This document shows, piece after piece, positions 18,743 to 27,532 of a DNA stretch of 38,754 nt. The stretch's first letter is position 1, and each line of letters begins with the position of its first letter. Below the pieces are notes generated by a model. It had not been told where the DNA came from. It made no database searches and was given only the letters and a program-made list of their open reading frames with translations. The stretch is from Actinomycetota bacterium (lineage in GTDB: Bacteria; Actinomycetota; Actinomycetes; S36-B12): NCBI GenBank assembly GCA_029978585.1, contig JAPOJD010000005.1, positions 1-38,754 on the forward strand, written 5' to 3'. The position numbers and the translations under genes are program-made.

Positions 18743-19846
18743 CTACGGGAGGTTGCGGCTGTTGGCCAGCCACTGCTCCCAGGGGATGTTGAACATCGCC
18801 CCGGGTCCTTCGTACCAGTCGATGTCGACACCGGTCCCGGTCGTGACCACGGGATCGCCCTCGAGTGCGTTCTCGTAGAACCACTGCCCGTCAACGTAGG
18901 AGACATTGGTGCAGCCGTGAGAGGTCGGGTTATACCCGAGGTTGTACTCGTTCCACGGGGCCGCGTGCAGGAACTCCCCGCTCGGCGTCAGCCTGAGCGA
19001 GTAGGGGACGTTGACGTCGTAGAGGCCCGGGTTGATCATGCGCTTGACCTCGTAGCGCTCCATGATCGCCTTCACACCCGAGCCCGTGGCCCACCCCGCC
19101 TTGCCCAGGGACACCGGCACATTGCGAATGAGCACGCCGTCGCGCTTGAGCTTGCCCATCTGCGTGCTGTACTTGATGGACAGCACCTGCGACCGGCCCA
19201 CGTAGAACTTGACCTCGGGGTCCACGTCGGCGAGACCATTGTTGACCCAGTCGAACTTCACCTTGACGTCGGTGCGCGCGGGCCAGAAGTCCTTCGGCCG
19301 GTACGCCATCGTGTAGTCATCCGGCCAGCTCCAGGCTGCGGGGCCGATCGGCTGACTCGTCTCCACGACCGCCGTGCGCTCGAGCATCTCCTTCATCCGG
19401 TCGGAGACGGGGTAGCCGAACTCGATGCGAATCACGATGCCGACGCCGTAGGTCTCGTTGACCTGCGACGGGTACACCGACGAGACCACGGCGGGATCGC
19501 CGTAGGCCACGACGATCTGCTCGTCGGGGCGATCCGGCAGCGGACTGAAGACCGGTTCCGGCACCGCGCTGTCCGACGGTGCGGGCACCGGCTCGACCGT
19601 CGCAGTGGGCGTCGGACTGGGGCTGGGAGTTGGCCGGGCGCTCGGGGTCTTCTCGGCGCTGGGCGTCGCCATCGAGGCCACCGCCTGCTGGGATCCCTGG
19701 CCCCACGGGACAAACGACCCGAAGGCCACCCCGCCGACCAGCGCCACCAGCCCGAGGGCGAGGAGCCCGAGGGTCACTCCCAGGGCACGGAGCCACCCGC
19801 TCCGGCGCCCCTCCGCCGGAGCTGGCTTCGCATGCTGCCCGCTCAT
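18743..19846 (-). CDS. L,D-transpeptidase (YkuD domain), mycobacterial Ldt-like with Ig-like domain
   Basis: N-terminal TM, then a catalytic segment NLGYNPTSHGCTNVSYVDGQWFYENALEGDPVVTTGTG resembling the HGCxNVS motif of actinobacterial Ldts. Start at ATG 19846. Confidence 0.9.
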   Translation of the reverse strand: MSGQHAKPAPAEGRRSGWLRALGVTLGLLALGLVALVGGVAFGSFVPWGQGSQQAVASMATPSAEKTPSARPTPSPSPTPTATVEPVPAPSDSAVPEPVFSPLPDRPDEQIVVAYGDPAVVSSVYPSQVNETYGVGIVIRIEFGYPVSDRMKEMLERTAVVETSQPIGPAAWSWPDDYTMAYRPKDFWPARTDVKVKFDWVNNGLADVDPEVKFYVGRSQVLSIKYSTQMGKLKRDGVLIRNVPVSLGKAGWATGSGVKAIMERYEVKRMINPGLYDVNVPYSLRLTPSGEFLHAAPWNEYNLGYNPTSHGCTNVSYVDGQWFYENALEGDPVVTTGTGVDIDWYEGPGAMFNIPWEQWLANSRNLP

Positions 19847-19879
19847 CGTGTCTATGGTGCCAAGCCGGTCGCCGAATAG

Positions 19880-19901
19880 CCACGCGCACCCCCCCGCGTG
19901 G
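19880..19901. repeat. Intergenic inverted repeat (7-bp perfect arms, 8-nt loop)
   Basis: CCACGCG-caccccc c-CGCGTGG between the divergent ldt and Lrp-family genes. Confidence 0.6.
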
Positions 19902-19985
19902 CGCACAGTGTTATGCGTCCGTGACGGTAGGACTCCGACTCTGCCGTGGCACCCCCGGCAATCCGACCTGTGCGAGGCTTCATCC

Positions 19986-20429
19986 GTGGACGACGACGTT
20001 GACCGGTCACTCCTGCGGCTGCTGGGCCGGGACGGTCGGATGTCCTTCGCCGACCTGGCTCGCGAGACGGGACTGTCGACCTCCGCCGTGCATCAGCGGG
20101 TACGTCGACTTGAGCAACGAGGGATCATCACCGGCTACCAGGCCCTGGTCGACCCCCGACTGGTCGGGCTGCCGCTGACCGCCCTGATCGACCTGACCCC
20201 GCTCGACCCGGCCGCCCCTGACGACGTTCCAGACCGGTTGCGCGACTTCGGGGAGATCGAGTCATGCTGGTCGGTGGCAGGGGCGGCGTCGTACGTTGTC
20301 AAGGTGCGGGTGGGCGAGCCCGCGGAATTGGAGTCCCTCCTCGCGCGGATCCGGTCCGCGGCGGAGGTGGCCACGAGGACCACCATCGTTCTGTCGACGC
20401 CCTTCGAGTCCCGGCCCCCGCAGCTCTAG
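19986..20429 (+). CDS. Lrp/AsnC family transcriptional regulator
   Basis: DDDVDRSLLRLLGRDGRMSFADLARETGLSTSAVHQRVRRLEQRGIITGYQALVDPRLVGLPL, then a RAM-like domain. GTG start at 19986. Confidence 0.92.
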   Translation: MDDDVDRSLLRLLGRDGRMSFADLARETGLSTSAVHQRVRRLEQRGIITGYQALVDPRLVGLPLTALIDLTPLDPAAPDDVPDRLRDFGEIESCWSVAGAASYVVKVRVGEPAELESLLARIRSAAEVATRTTIVLSTPFESRPPQL

Positions 20430-20453
20430 CGGGGCGGCGTCTCCGGGCCGTCG

Positions 20454-21509
20454 TCACTCCTCGAAGAGGGGGACCGCGGCGTCGTCGGCCCACGTGAGTC
20501 CGCAGGCTTCATCGCGACGCGGAAGCGCGTGGTCACCGTGATCCCGCAGCGCAGCGAGGAACATCTCTCCGCCCACGCGGACCTGACACAGCGCATGGTC
20601 CCCCTGGAAGAAGACTTCGACAACCTCGCCCCGGACCCGCGATCCCTCCGAGCCTTCGGGCACCAAGGTGACAGCCTCCGGTCGCAGGGCGATCGCGATC
20701 GCCTCCCGGGCACTATCCGCGACTGCGAACGGCGGAACTCCGTCCGCCATCCATTGGCCGTGACCGTAGGTCCCTCTCAGGATGGTGCTGTTGCCGATGA
20801 AGTCGGCAACAAAGATGCTGCGGGGCCTTCGATACAGATCCATGGGACTTGCCAGTTGGCGCACAACACCGCGGTCCAGCACAGCGACCCGGTCGGCCAA
20901 GCTCATCGCCTCGTCCTGGTCGTGGGTGACGACGACGAAGGTGATCCCCACCTCGTGCTGGAGTCGCTTCAACTCCATCTGCATCTCACCGCGGATCTTG
21001 CGGTCAAGGGCGGAAAGCGGCTCGTCCAGGAGGAGGAGGCGAGGCCGCTTCACGATGGCACGGGCAAGGGCCACCCGCTGGCGCTGCCCCCCGCTGAGGG
21101 TCTTCGGAAGGGCATCACGCTTGTCCGTGAGGCCCACGGTGGCGAGTACCTCGCCCACCCGTGTGCGGATCTCATCGCGCGGGACCTTGTCGCACACGAG
21201 CCCATATCCCACATTGCGCTCCACGGTCATGTGGGGGAAGAGCGCGTACGACTGGAACATGAGGTTGACGGCCCGCTTCTCCGGGGGGATCGGCAGCAGG
21301 TCCTGCCCATCGAGGGTGACCGTCCCCGAGTCCGGCTGCTCGAATCCCGCGATGACTCGTAGCAGCGTGGTCTTGCCGCAGCCCGACGGTCCCAGCAGAG
21401 CAAAGAACTCGTTTTCGCGGATCTGGAGGCTCACGTCATCGAGGGCGCGGACATCACCGAACGATCGGCTGACGGAATGAATGTCCAGGAGCACGTCACC
21501 CGACGCCAT
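20454..21509 (-). CDS. potA: Spermidine/putrescine-type ABC transporter ATP-binding protein (PotA-like)
   Basis: FFALLGPSGCGKTTLLRVIAGFEQPDSGTVTLDGQDLLPIPPEKRAVNLMFQSYALFPHMTV; LSGGQRQRVALARAIVKRPRLLLLDEPLSALD; C-terminal TOBE-like region. Confidence 0.9.
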   Translation of the reverse strand: MASGDVLLDIHSVSRSFGDVRALDDVSLQIRENEFFALLGPSGCGKTTLLRVIAGFEQPDSGTVTLDGQDLLPIPPEKRAVNLMFQSYALFPHMTVERNVGYGLVCDKVPRDEIRTRVGEVLATVGLTDKRDALPKTLSGGQRQRVALARAIVKRPRLLLLDEPLSALDRKIRGEMQMELKRLQHEVGITFVVVTHDQDEAMSLADRVAVLDRGVVRQLASPMDLYRRPRSIFVADFIGNSTILRGTYGHGQWMADGVPPFAVADSAREAIAIALRPEAVTLVPEGSEGSRVRGEVVEVFFQGDHALCQVRVGGEMFLAALRDHGDHALPRRDEACGLTWADDAAVPLFEE

Positions 21510-21510
21510 G

Positions 21511-22293
21511 TCAGGACCTGCTTCCGCGCAGCGAGTCGCTGAGTCGAGCCGTTCGTTGCGCCAGCAAGACTGCGACGAAGGACACCAGGAGGAGCAGGGT
21601 CGCGAGCGCGTTCACCTGGGGTGAAACACCGAATCGCACACTGGAGTAGATCACGATTGGCAGCGTCGGCTCGGCTGGAGAGGCAGTGAAGAACGCCACG
21701 GTGAACTCGTCCAGGCTCAGGGTGAAGGCGAGCAGGGCGCCGGCCAGGACCGCCGGGCGAATGCCCGGCAGTGTGATACTCCAGAACGTCTTGATGCTCG
21801 ACGCCCCCAGGTCGCGACTGGCCTCCTCGAGGCTCGGATCGAGGCTCGACAGCCGCACGCGGACGACGGCGGCGACGAACGCGATCCCGAACACGGAATG
21901 GGCCAGGATCACGCTCACCGGTCCCAGGGTGAAGCCAACCAGCGTGTAGAACGCCAGCAGCCCGATCGCGAGCATGATGTCGGGCATGACTGCCGGAGCG
22001 GCCGCCGCGGCATCGAGGAACCTCGAGGGGAAGTACCTCTCCAGTGCCAGGGCGAGCAGGGTGCCCAGGACCACCGAGATGATTGTCGTTCCTATTGCCA
22101 CGATGAGCGTGGTCCGCAGGCCTCCCATGATGTCCGCGTCCTGCAGCAGGGCCGGATACCACTCGAGGGAGAAGCCGGTCCACAGGTAGGCGCTGTCCGA
22201 AGCATTGAAGCTCATGACGACGACGACCAGGATCGGAATGTAGAGGAATGCGTAAAGGATCCAAAGCGGTAGGGCGCTGATCGCTTTCGACAT
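21511..22293 (-). CDS. potC: ABC transporter permease, PotC-like
   Basis: ILYAFLYIPILVVVVMSFNASDSAYLWTGFSLEWYPALL; SLEEASRDLGASSIKTFWSITLPGIRPAVLAGALLAFTLSLDEFTVAFF (EAA loop). TGATG overlap with potB. Confidence 0.9.
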   Translation of the reverse strand: MSKAISALPLWILYAFLYIPILVVVVMSFNASDSAYLWTGFSLEWYPALLQDADIMGGLRTTLIVAIGTTIISVVLGTLLALALERYFPSRFLDAAAAAPAVMPDIMLAIGLLAFYTLVGFTLGPVSVILAHSVFGIAFVAAVVRVRLSSLDPSLEEASRDLGASSIKTFWSITLPGIRPAVLAGALLAFTLSLDEFTVAFFTASPAEPTLPIVIYSSVRFGVSPQVNALATLLLLVSFVAVLLAQRTARLSDSLRGSRS

Positions 22294-23171
22294 CAGGCCC
22301 CCCACCTGCGAGTCCGCCGCGATGCACTGGCCTGGAACATGACGATAACCACCAGCAGGGCCAGCACCATGAGGGCGAGCGCGGACCCGAACGGCCAATC
22401 CCGCGACTTGAGGAACTGGTCGCGCACCAGGTTGCCGATCATCTGTGAGTTCCCGCCGCCCAGGAGCTCGGGGATCACGAAGTTGCCCAGGCTGGGAATG
22501 AACACGAAGAGGCAGCCGGTGATGATGCCCGGCAGCGTTAGCGGCAGGAGGATGGTGCGGAACCGTCGCCATGGTCCGGCACCGAGATTGCGGGCGGCCT
22601 CGAGGAGAGTCGGGTCGAGTCGCTGCAGCGAGGCATAGATCGGCAGCACCATGAGGGGGATGTAGGCGTAGGTGAGTCCCAGGATCACGGCCTGCCTGGT
22701 GTAGAGGAAATCAACCGGTCCCAGGCCGACCAGCCCGAGGGCGTCGCTCAGGATCCCCTCGCGATTGAGCAGGATGATCCAGGCGTACGTGCGGATCAGG
22801 AAGTTCGTCCAGAAGGGAAGCACCACGGCCACCAACGCCGCCGTCTGCCATGTTGCCGGCAGCCGCGTGATGGCGAGCGCGGCCGGGAACCCGATGAGGA
22901 ACGCGAAGAAGGTGGCCAGGCCGGCGTTCACGACGCTCGACACCAGGATCCCGAGGTAGAGCGGCTCGAAGAGGCGGCCGATGTTGTCCAGGGTGACCGG
23001 GCCCTGGACGCCGCCGAAGCGCCCTGCGGTCAGGAACGCATAGGCGATCACGAGGGTTAGCGGGACCACCATGAGGACGATGAGGTACGTCAGGGCGGGC
23101 ACGCTGGCAAGGGCACGCAGCAGGGGCCCGTCGCCGTGGCGACGGACCCCTGCTGACGTGCGTGAACTCAA
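22293..23171 (-). CDS. potB: ABC transporter permease, PotB-like
   Basis: LPFWTNFLIRTYAWIILLNREGILSDALGLVGLGPVDFLYTRQAVILGLTYAYIPLMVLPIYASLQRLDPTLLEAARNLGAGPWRRFRTILLPLTLPGI. Confidence 0.9.
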   Translation of the reverse strand: MSSRTSAGVRRHGDGPLLRALASVPALTYLIVLMVVPLTLVIAYAFLTAGRFGGVQGPVTLDNIGRLFEPLYLGILVSSVVNAGLATFFAFLIGFPAALAITRLPATWQTAALVAVVLPFWTNFLIRTYAWIILLNREGILSDALGLVGLGPVDFLYTRQAVILGLTYAYIPLMVLPIYASLQRLDPTLLEAARNLGAGPWRRFRTILLPLTLPGIITGCLFVFIPSLGNFVIPELLGGGNSQMIGNLVRDQFLKSRDWPFGSALALMVLALLVVIVMFQASASRRTRRWGA

Positions 23172-24286
23172 CTGGCTTGGACCTCAGTGGCGATCTGCTG
23201 GTAGATCTTGGCCGCCTCGCCCAGGTCGATGAGGCCTTCGCCCTTGGCCAGGTCCGCCGGCGTCATGGCGATGTTGGGGTAGTCGGCGCCAAGCTCAGCC
23301 GCTGCCTTCTCTGCCACGGCCTTGTTGGGGCTCTTGTAGAGGATGTTGTTCGTCATCCACGACTGCATCTCGTCGCCGATCATGAAGTTGATGTAGGCCA
23401 TCGCGGCCTCCTTGTTCTTGCTCGACTTCAAGACGACCATCGTGTCCGCCCACAGGTCAGCGCCCTCCTTCGGGACCACGAACTTGACGTTCGGGTCGCC
23501 GGAGTAGTTGCACCAGCCATCCCAGGCCACCGCCATGTTGACCTCACCGGACGCCAGCCGCTCGTAGAAGGTCACGTCGTCAAATCCGAGAAGGGTCGGC
23601 TTCGTCTTGAGGAGCTGCTGCTTGATCTGGTCCAGTTGCCCCTGATCCGTCGTGTTGGCGCTGAATCCCAGGGCCTTGGCCGCGGGGAGGTTCATCCACG
23701 GCTGGGTAGCCAGCATGAGCGTCTTCTTGACGTTCTCCGGAGCCGGGTTCAGCAGGTCATTCCACGAGGTGGGCGGGGCAGACATCAGGTCCTCGCGATA
23801 GCAAATGCCCGTCGTACCCCACGCGTAGGGCACGCTGAACTTGTTGCCCGGGTCGAAGGCCAGGTTCTTGCTCTCCGGGTAGAGGTTGGCCAGATTGGGC
23901 ACGAGCTTGGGATCGATGGGCTCGAGCAGTCCCGCCTCGTTCAGCGCCTGGGCGTACTGCCCTGAGACGAAGGCGACATCGATGCCCGGGTCACCGCCCG
24001 CGGTGAGCTTGCCGACGATCTCCTCGTTGGTGGCGTGCTTGGCCACAGTGATGTTCGCCTTCGTGGTGTCGGTGAACTTCAGGGCGACGTCAGGATCCAT
24101 GTAGGCATCCCAGTTGCTCACCACGATGGACTGCTTGCTCAGGTCGGCATTGGGATCGAGCGACGCCGAGGGGCTTGCCTCTCCGCCCGACGATCCCCCT
24201 CCGCATGCGGCCAGGAGGACGGCGCAGACCGCTCCCGCGATGCCGAGGATCGAGGCCCTGCTGGCCCGTGTCCGCTGTCGTGCCAT
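23168..24286 (-). CDS. potD: Extracellular substrate-binding lipoprotein, PotD-like
   Basis: Signal peptide with lipobox LLAAC-GGG; IVVSNWDAYMDPDVALKFTDTTKANITVAKHATNEEIVGKLTAGGDPGIDVAFVSG typical of PotD/PotF. Start at ATG 24286. Confidence 0.88.
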   Translation of the reverse strand: MARQRTRASRASILGIAGAVCAVLLAACGGGSSGGEASPSASLDPNADLSKQSIVVSNWDAYMDPDVALKFTDTTKANITVAKHATNEEIVGKLTAGGDPGIDVAFVSGQYAQALNEAGLLEPIDPKLVPNLANLYPESKNLAFDPGNKFSVPYAWGTTGICYREDLMSAPPTSWNDLLNPAPENVKKTLMLATQPWMNLPAAKALGFSANTTDQGQLDQIKQQLLKTKPTLLGFDDVTFYERLASGEVNMAVAWDGWCNYSGDPNVKFVVPKEGADLWADTMVVLKSSKNKEAAMAYINFMIGDEMQSWMTNNILYKSPNKAVAEKAAAELGADYPNIAMTPADLAKGEGLIDLGEAAKIYQQIATEVQAS

Positions 24287-24315
24287 CTCTTCTCCTTCTC
24301 TCCTGTGATGCCGGG

Positions 24316-24996
24316 TCACGAGGGCTCCTCGCGACGACTCAGTCGGATCTCGGGGAGGTCCTCCAGGGGAACCCCCAGCTGCTCGCAGGCGAAGGCCCGG
24401 AGCAGGTCACGCACTCGGTCAAGCGGGGTCCACGAGTAGCCGACCACCGTACGGAAGCACAGGCCGTCGACCATCGCGCTGATGCGCTCTGCCACGACCG
24501 ACGGCTCGGCCACGGGCCGGAAGACCCCCGACACGGTGCCGTCGTCGATCAACTTGACCATCTCGTCGCGGTAGTCGGCGGCGAGTTCCTCGCACAAAGG
24601 CTGAAGCGAGGCGTCATGCGTGACCGCTGTCCATAGCTCGAGCCACAGGACGTACTCGTCGAAGAGAACTCCCGGATAGGGGAGGCTGACCTCGAGGAGG
24701 GTCGCGAGTACGCGCATGTGATCGCCGTCGCGTCGCAGTTCGGCGAACCGCTCCGCCGGCTTCCCAATGGCCCAGCGCAGGGCGTCGACGAGCATCTCGT
24801 CCTTGCTGCCGAAGTAGTAGTGGACGATTCCGGTGGAAACCCCCGCCTCGACGGCGACGTCACGCACGCGCATGCCCGCGGACCCGTCACGGACGAGAAC
24901 GCGCGCCGCCGCGGCCATGAGGTGCTCCCGGCGGTTGAGGGCGTCATCCGCCGACAGATTCGGCGGAATCGCCACGCCCACGTCAGCCAGCGCCAT
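24316..24996 (-). CDS. TetR/AcrR family regulator (BetI-like C-terminal domain)
   Basis: REHLMAAAARVLVRDGSAGMRVRDVAVEAGVSTGIVHYYFGSKDEMLVDALRW. First gene of the minus-strand pot operon. Start at ATG 24996. Confidence 0.92.
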   Translation of the reverse strand: MALADVGVAIPPNLSADDALNRREHLMAAAARVLVRDGSAGMRVRDVAVEAGVSTGIVHYYFGSKDEMLVDALRWAIGKPAERFAELRRDGDHMRVLATLLEVSLPYPGVLFDEYVLWLELWTAVTHDASLQPLCEELAADYRDEMVKLIDDGTVSGVFRPVAEPSVVAERISAMVDGLCFRTVVGYSWTPLDRVRDLLRAFACEQLGVPLEDLPEIRLSRREEPS

Positions 24997-25013
24997 ACCG
25001 TGGGACTGTACTG

Positions 25014-25027
25014 ACTGGACGTCCAGT
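25014..25027. promoter_or_regulatory. Perfect 14-bp palindrome, putative TetR operator
   Basis: ACTGGAC|GTCCAGT between divergent tetR and the saccharopine-dehydrogenase-like gene, directly upstream of a minus-strand TACAGT -10-like element. Confidence 0.75.
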
Positions 25028-25056
25028 TGGGATCGGAATCCGGGAAAGGGGCCCTC

Positions 25057-26226
25057 GTGCGTATCGGCGTCGTCGGCGGGGCGGGTGCGATGGGATCGGT
25101 CACCGTCACCGACCTGGCCGGCTCGGCGGGGGTCGACGAGGTGGTGATCGTCGACGCCGACCTCGATCGGGCGGGCGCCCTCGCGGAGCGACTGGAGGGC
25201 CGGGGAGCCGGCCTCGTGGCTCTCGGGATCGATGTTCCGCTCGATCGGAGCCTGGACGGGTGCGACGCCGTCGTCAATGCTGCGGGCCACATCCACAACA
25301 TCGCGGTCATGCAGGCCAGTCTCGAGGTGGGAGCCCACTACACCGACCTGGGCGGTCTCTTCCACGTGGCCGTCCGGCAGTACGAATGGAACGACAGATT
25401 CGCTGATGCCGGTCTCACCGCAACCCTGTCCATGGGGTCAGCCCCCGGGCTGACCAACATGCTGGCCGCTCGCGGGGTGCACCTGGGGAGCATGGACAGC
25501 GTCGAGTCCATCGAGATCGCCGACGCCGTCGTCCCGGGCCGCGCGTACCACCCGTCCGAGCCCTACGGTCCACCGTACGCCGCCGTCACTCTCATCGAGG
25601 AGTACACCGCACCCGCTCCGCAGTTCCTCGAGGGAGAGATCCGCTACTTCCCGGCCGGCTCTGGAGCCCGCAACTACCCCTTCCCCGGGGGAGACGTGGA
25701 ATGCGTCTACACCATCCACTCTGAGCCGGCCACCCTCCCGCGCTCATACGCCGATCGCGGCCTCCGGCGAGTGGAGTGGCGACTCGGCCTGGCCCCGGCC
25801 GATCACGTGCGTCTGCTGTCCTTCGTGGCCGCGGGTCTGGCCAGCGAGGAGCCCGTGGAGGTCGACGGGACCCGCGTCCGACCCGCGGACGTCCTCGCCG
25901 CGGTGCTGACACGGCAGGCCCGCCGGGAGGTTGCGACTCCCGATCCCGCGGCGGTTGAGTGGTTCCGCGTCATCACGTCGGGAATGCGCCAGGATCGCCC
26001 GGTCACCGTCACCTGCGACGTGGAGGTTACTGACCCGCCGTCGGGGGAGTTCCCCGGAGGCGCCTGGGCGACCGGCGTGCCGCCCTCGATCGCAGCGCAG
26101 ATCATGGGGTCAGGCCGCGCCCTGCGGACCGGAGTGCACGGCCCGGAGCTCACCATGCCGCTGGACCTGTTCTTCACTGAACTTGCCGGGCGGGGCATGA
26201 TCCCGCTAGACCGGATCGACGACTGA
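25057..26226 (+). CDS. Saccharopine dehydrogenase / lysine-6-dehydrogenase-like NAD(P)-binding oxidoreductase
   Basis: RIGVVGGAGAMGSVTVTDLAGSAGVDEVVIVDADLDRA; DAVVNAAGHIHNIAVMQASLEVGAHYTDLGGLFHVAVRQYEWNDRFADAGLTATLSMGSAPGLTNMLA. Confidence 0.87.
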   Translation: MRIGVVGGAGAMGSVTVTDLAGSAGVDEVVIVDADLDRAGALAERLEGRGAGLVALGIDVPLDRSLDGCDAVVNAAGHIHNIAVMQASLEVGAHYTDLGGLFHVAVRQYEWNDRFADAGLTATLSMGSAPGLTNMLAARGVHLGSMDSVESIEIADAVVPGRAYHPSEPYGPPYAAVTLIEEYTAPAPQFLEGEIRYFPAGSGARNYPFPGGDVECVYTIHSEPATLPRSYADRGLRRVEWRLGLAPADHVRLLSFVAAGLASEEPVEVDGTRVRPADVLAAVLTRQARREVATPDPAAVEWFRVITSGMRQDRPVTVTCDVEVTDPPSGEFPGGAWATGVPPSIAAQIMGSGRALRTGVHGPELTMPLDLFFTELAGRGMIPLDRIDD

Positions 26227-26240
26227 ACCTCGGAGGCACC

Positions 26241-27530
26241 ATGCCGGACCGACCGCTCACCGTGCTGCTGGCTGCCGAGAGCGCCTACGGACCCACCAAC
26301 AACTGCATCGGGATCGGCGCCGAACTCGTCGCGAGGGGACACCGCGTCGTCTTCGCCGCTGAGGAATCCTGGGCGGGCAAGATCGAGCCGCTCGGGATCG
26401 AGGAGCGGCTCGTGTCCATGGCGCCCCCACCCGAGGAGGAGGCGGCCGCCGGGCAGTTCTGGATCGACTTCATTCGCGACACGTCACCCGAGTTCCGCAA
26501 GAGCACCTTCGAGCAGATCACGACCTTCATCGAGCCGGTGTGGCGCAGCCTGATGGACGGAGCGAAGTACGCCAATCCGCAGTTTGCCGACATCGTCGAG
26601 GATGTCCAGCCGGATGTCATCGTGCAGGACAACGTGTCGGCATTCCCTGCGCTCAAGGCCGCCGGTCGTCCCTTCGTGCGACTGGTCTCATGCCAGCCGC
26701 TCGAGATGACCGGCCCGGGACTCCCCCCTGCGCTCTCGGGCCTTCCCGCGGACGATCCGAGCCAATGGCAGGCATGGCGCGACGAGTACGCCCGCGTCAA
26801 CGCGAGCCTCTGGTCGGAGTACAACGAGTTCTCCCAGGAGTCCGGTGCCGGCCCACTCCCGGATGGGGAGTTCAACTACGTCGGTGACGCCAATATCTAC
26901 ATCTACCCGGCTGCCGTCGACTACGTCGATCGCCGGCCCCTCGACTCCACCTGGCATCGCGTGCAGTCATCCGTTCGCCGCACCGAGCAGCCCATCGACA
27001 TACCCGCGCACATCCTCGACGGTGACGGCTCGCTCATCTACCTATCCCTCGGATCGCTCGGGGGCGCCGACGTCGACCTCATGACGCGTCTCACCGGCTT
27101 CCTTGCAGACAGCCCCCATCGCTTCATCGTGAGCAAGGGCCCTCGCGCCGATGAGTGGGACCTCCCCGACAACATGTGGGGGGCCGCAATGGTTCCGCAG
27201 ACGACACTGCTGGAGAAGGTCGACCTCGTCATCACCCACGGTGGCAACAACACCACCTGCGAGTCCTTCCACTTCGGCAAGCCCATGGTGGTCCTGCCCC
27301 TGTTCTGGGACCAGTACGACAACGCTCAGCGGGTCGACGAGACCGGGTTCGGCAAGCGCCTGGACACCTACCGCGTCGAAAGGGATGAGCTGACCGGGAC
27401 CATCGACTCGCTCCTTGCCGACCGCGCACTGCGCGACCGCATGGCGGAGATCTCTCGCCAGATCAGGGCGGAGGATGGCGTACGCCGCGAGGCCGAGATC
27501 ATCGCCGAACTGGGACAGTCCGCGGCCTGA
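26241..27530 (+). CDS. GT1-type glycosyltransferase (MGT/UGT-like, nucleotide-sugar dependent)
   Basis: N-terminal NNCIGIGAELVARGHRVVFAAEESW; C-terminal sugar-nucleotide box DLVITHGGNNTTCESFHFGKPMVVLPLFWDQYDNAQRVDETGFGKRL. GGAGG ribosome site before ATG 26241. Confidence 0.87.
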   Translation: MPDRPLTVLLAAESAYGPTNNCIGIGAELVARGHRVVFAAEESWAGKIEPLGIEERLVSMAPPPEEEAAAGQFWIDFIRDTSPEFRKSTFEQITTFIEPVWRSLMDGAKYANPQFADIVEDVQPDVIVQDNVSAFPALKAAGRPFVRLVSCQPLEMTGPGLPPALSGLPADDPSQWQAWRDEYARVNASLWSEYNEFSQESGAGPLPDGEFNYVGDANIYIYPAAVDYVDRRPLDSTWHRVQSSVRRTEQPIDIPAHILDGDGSLIYLSLGSLGGADVDLMTRLTGFLADSPHRFIVSKGPRADEWDLPDNMWGAAMVPQTTLLEKVDLVITHGGNNTTCESFHFGKPMVVLPLFWDQYDNAQRVDETGFGKRLDTYRVERDELTGTIDSLLADRALRDRMAEISRQIRAEDGVRREAEIIAELGQSAA

Positions 27531-27532
27531 GG

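Noticed and set aside
18743-19846. SHGCTN instead of SHGCxR in the L,D-transpeptidase as an unusual active site
   Set aside because: Actinobacterial/mycobacterial Ldts normally carry HGCxN(VS), so this is ordinary for the lineage.
18110-19879. 589-aa plus-strand ORF across helD and ldt
   Set aside because: Antisense to two well-supported genes, with biased composition and no motif.
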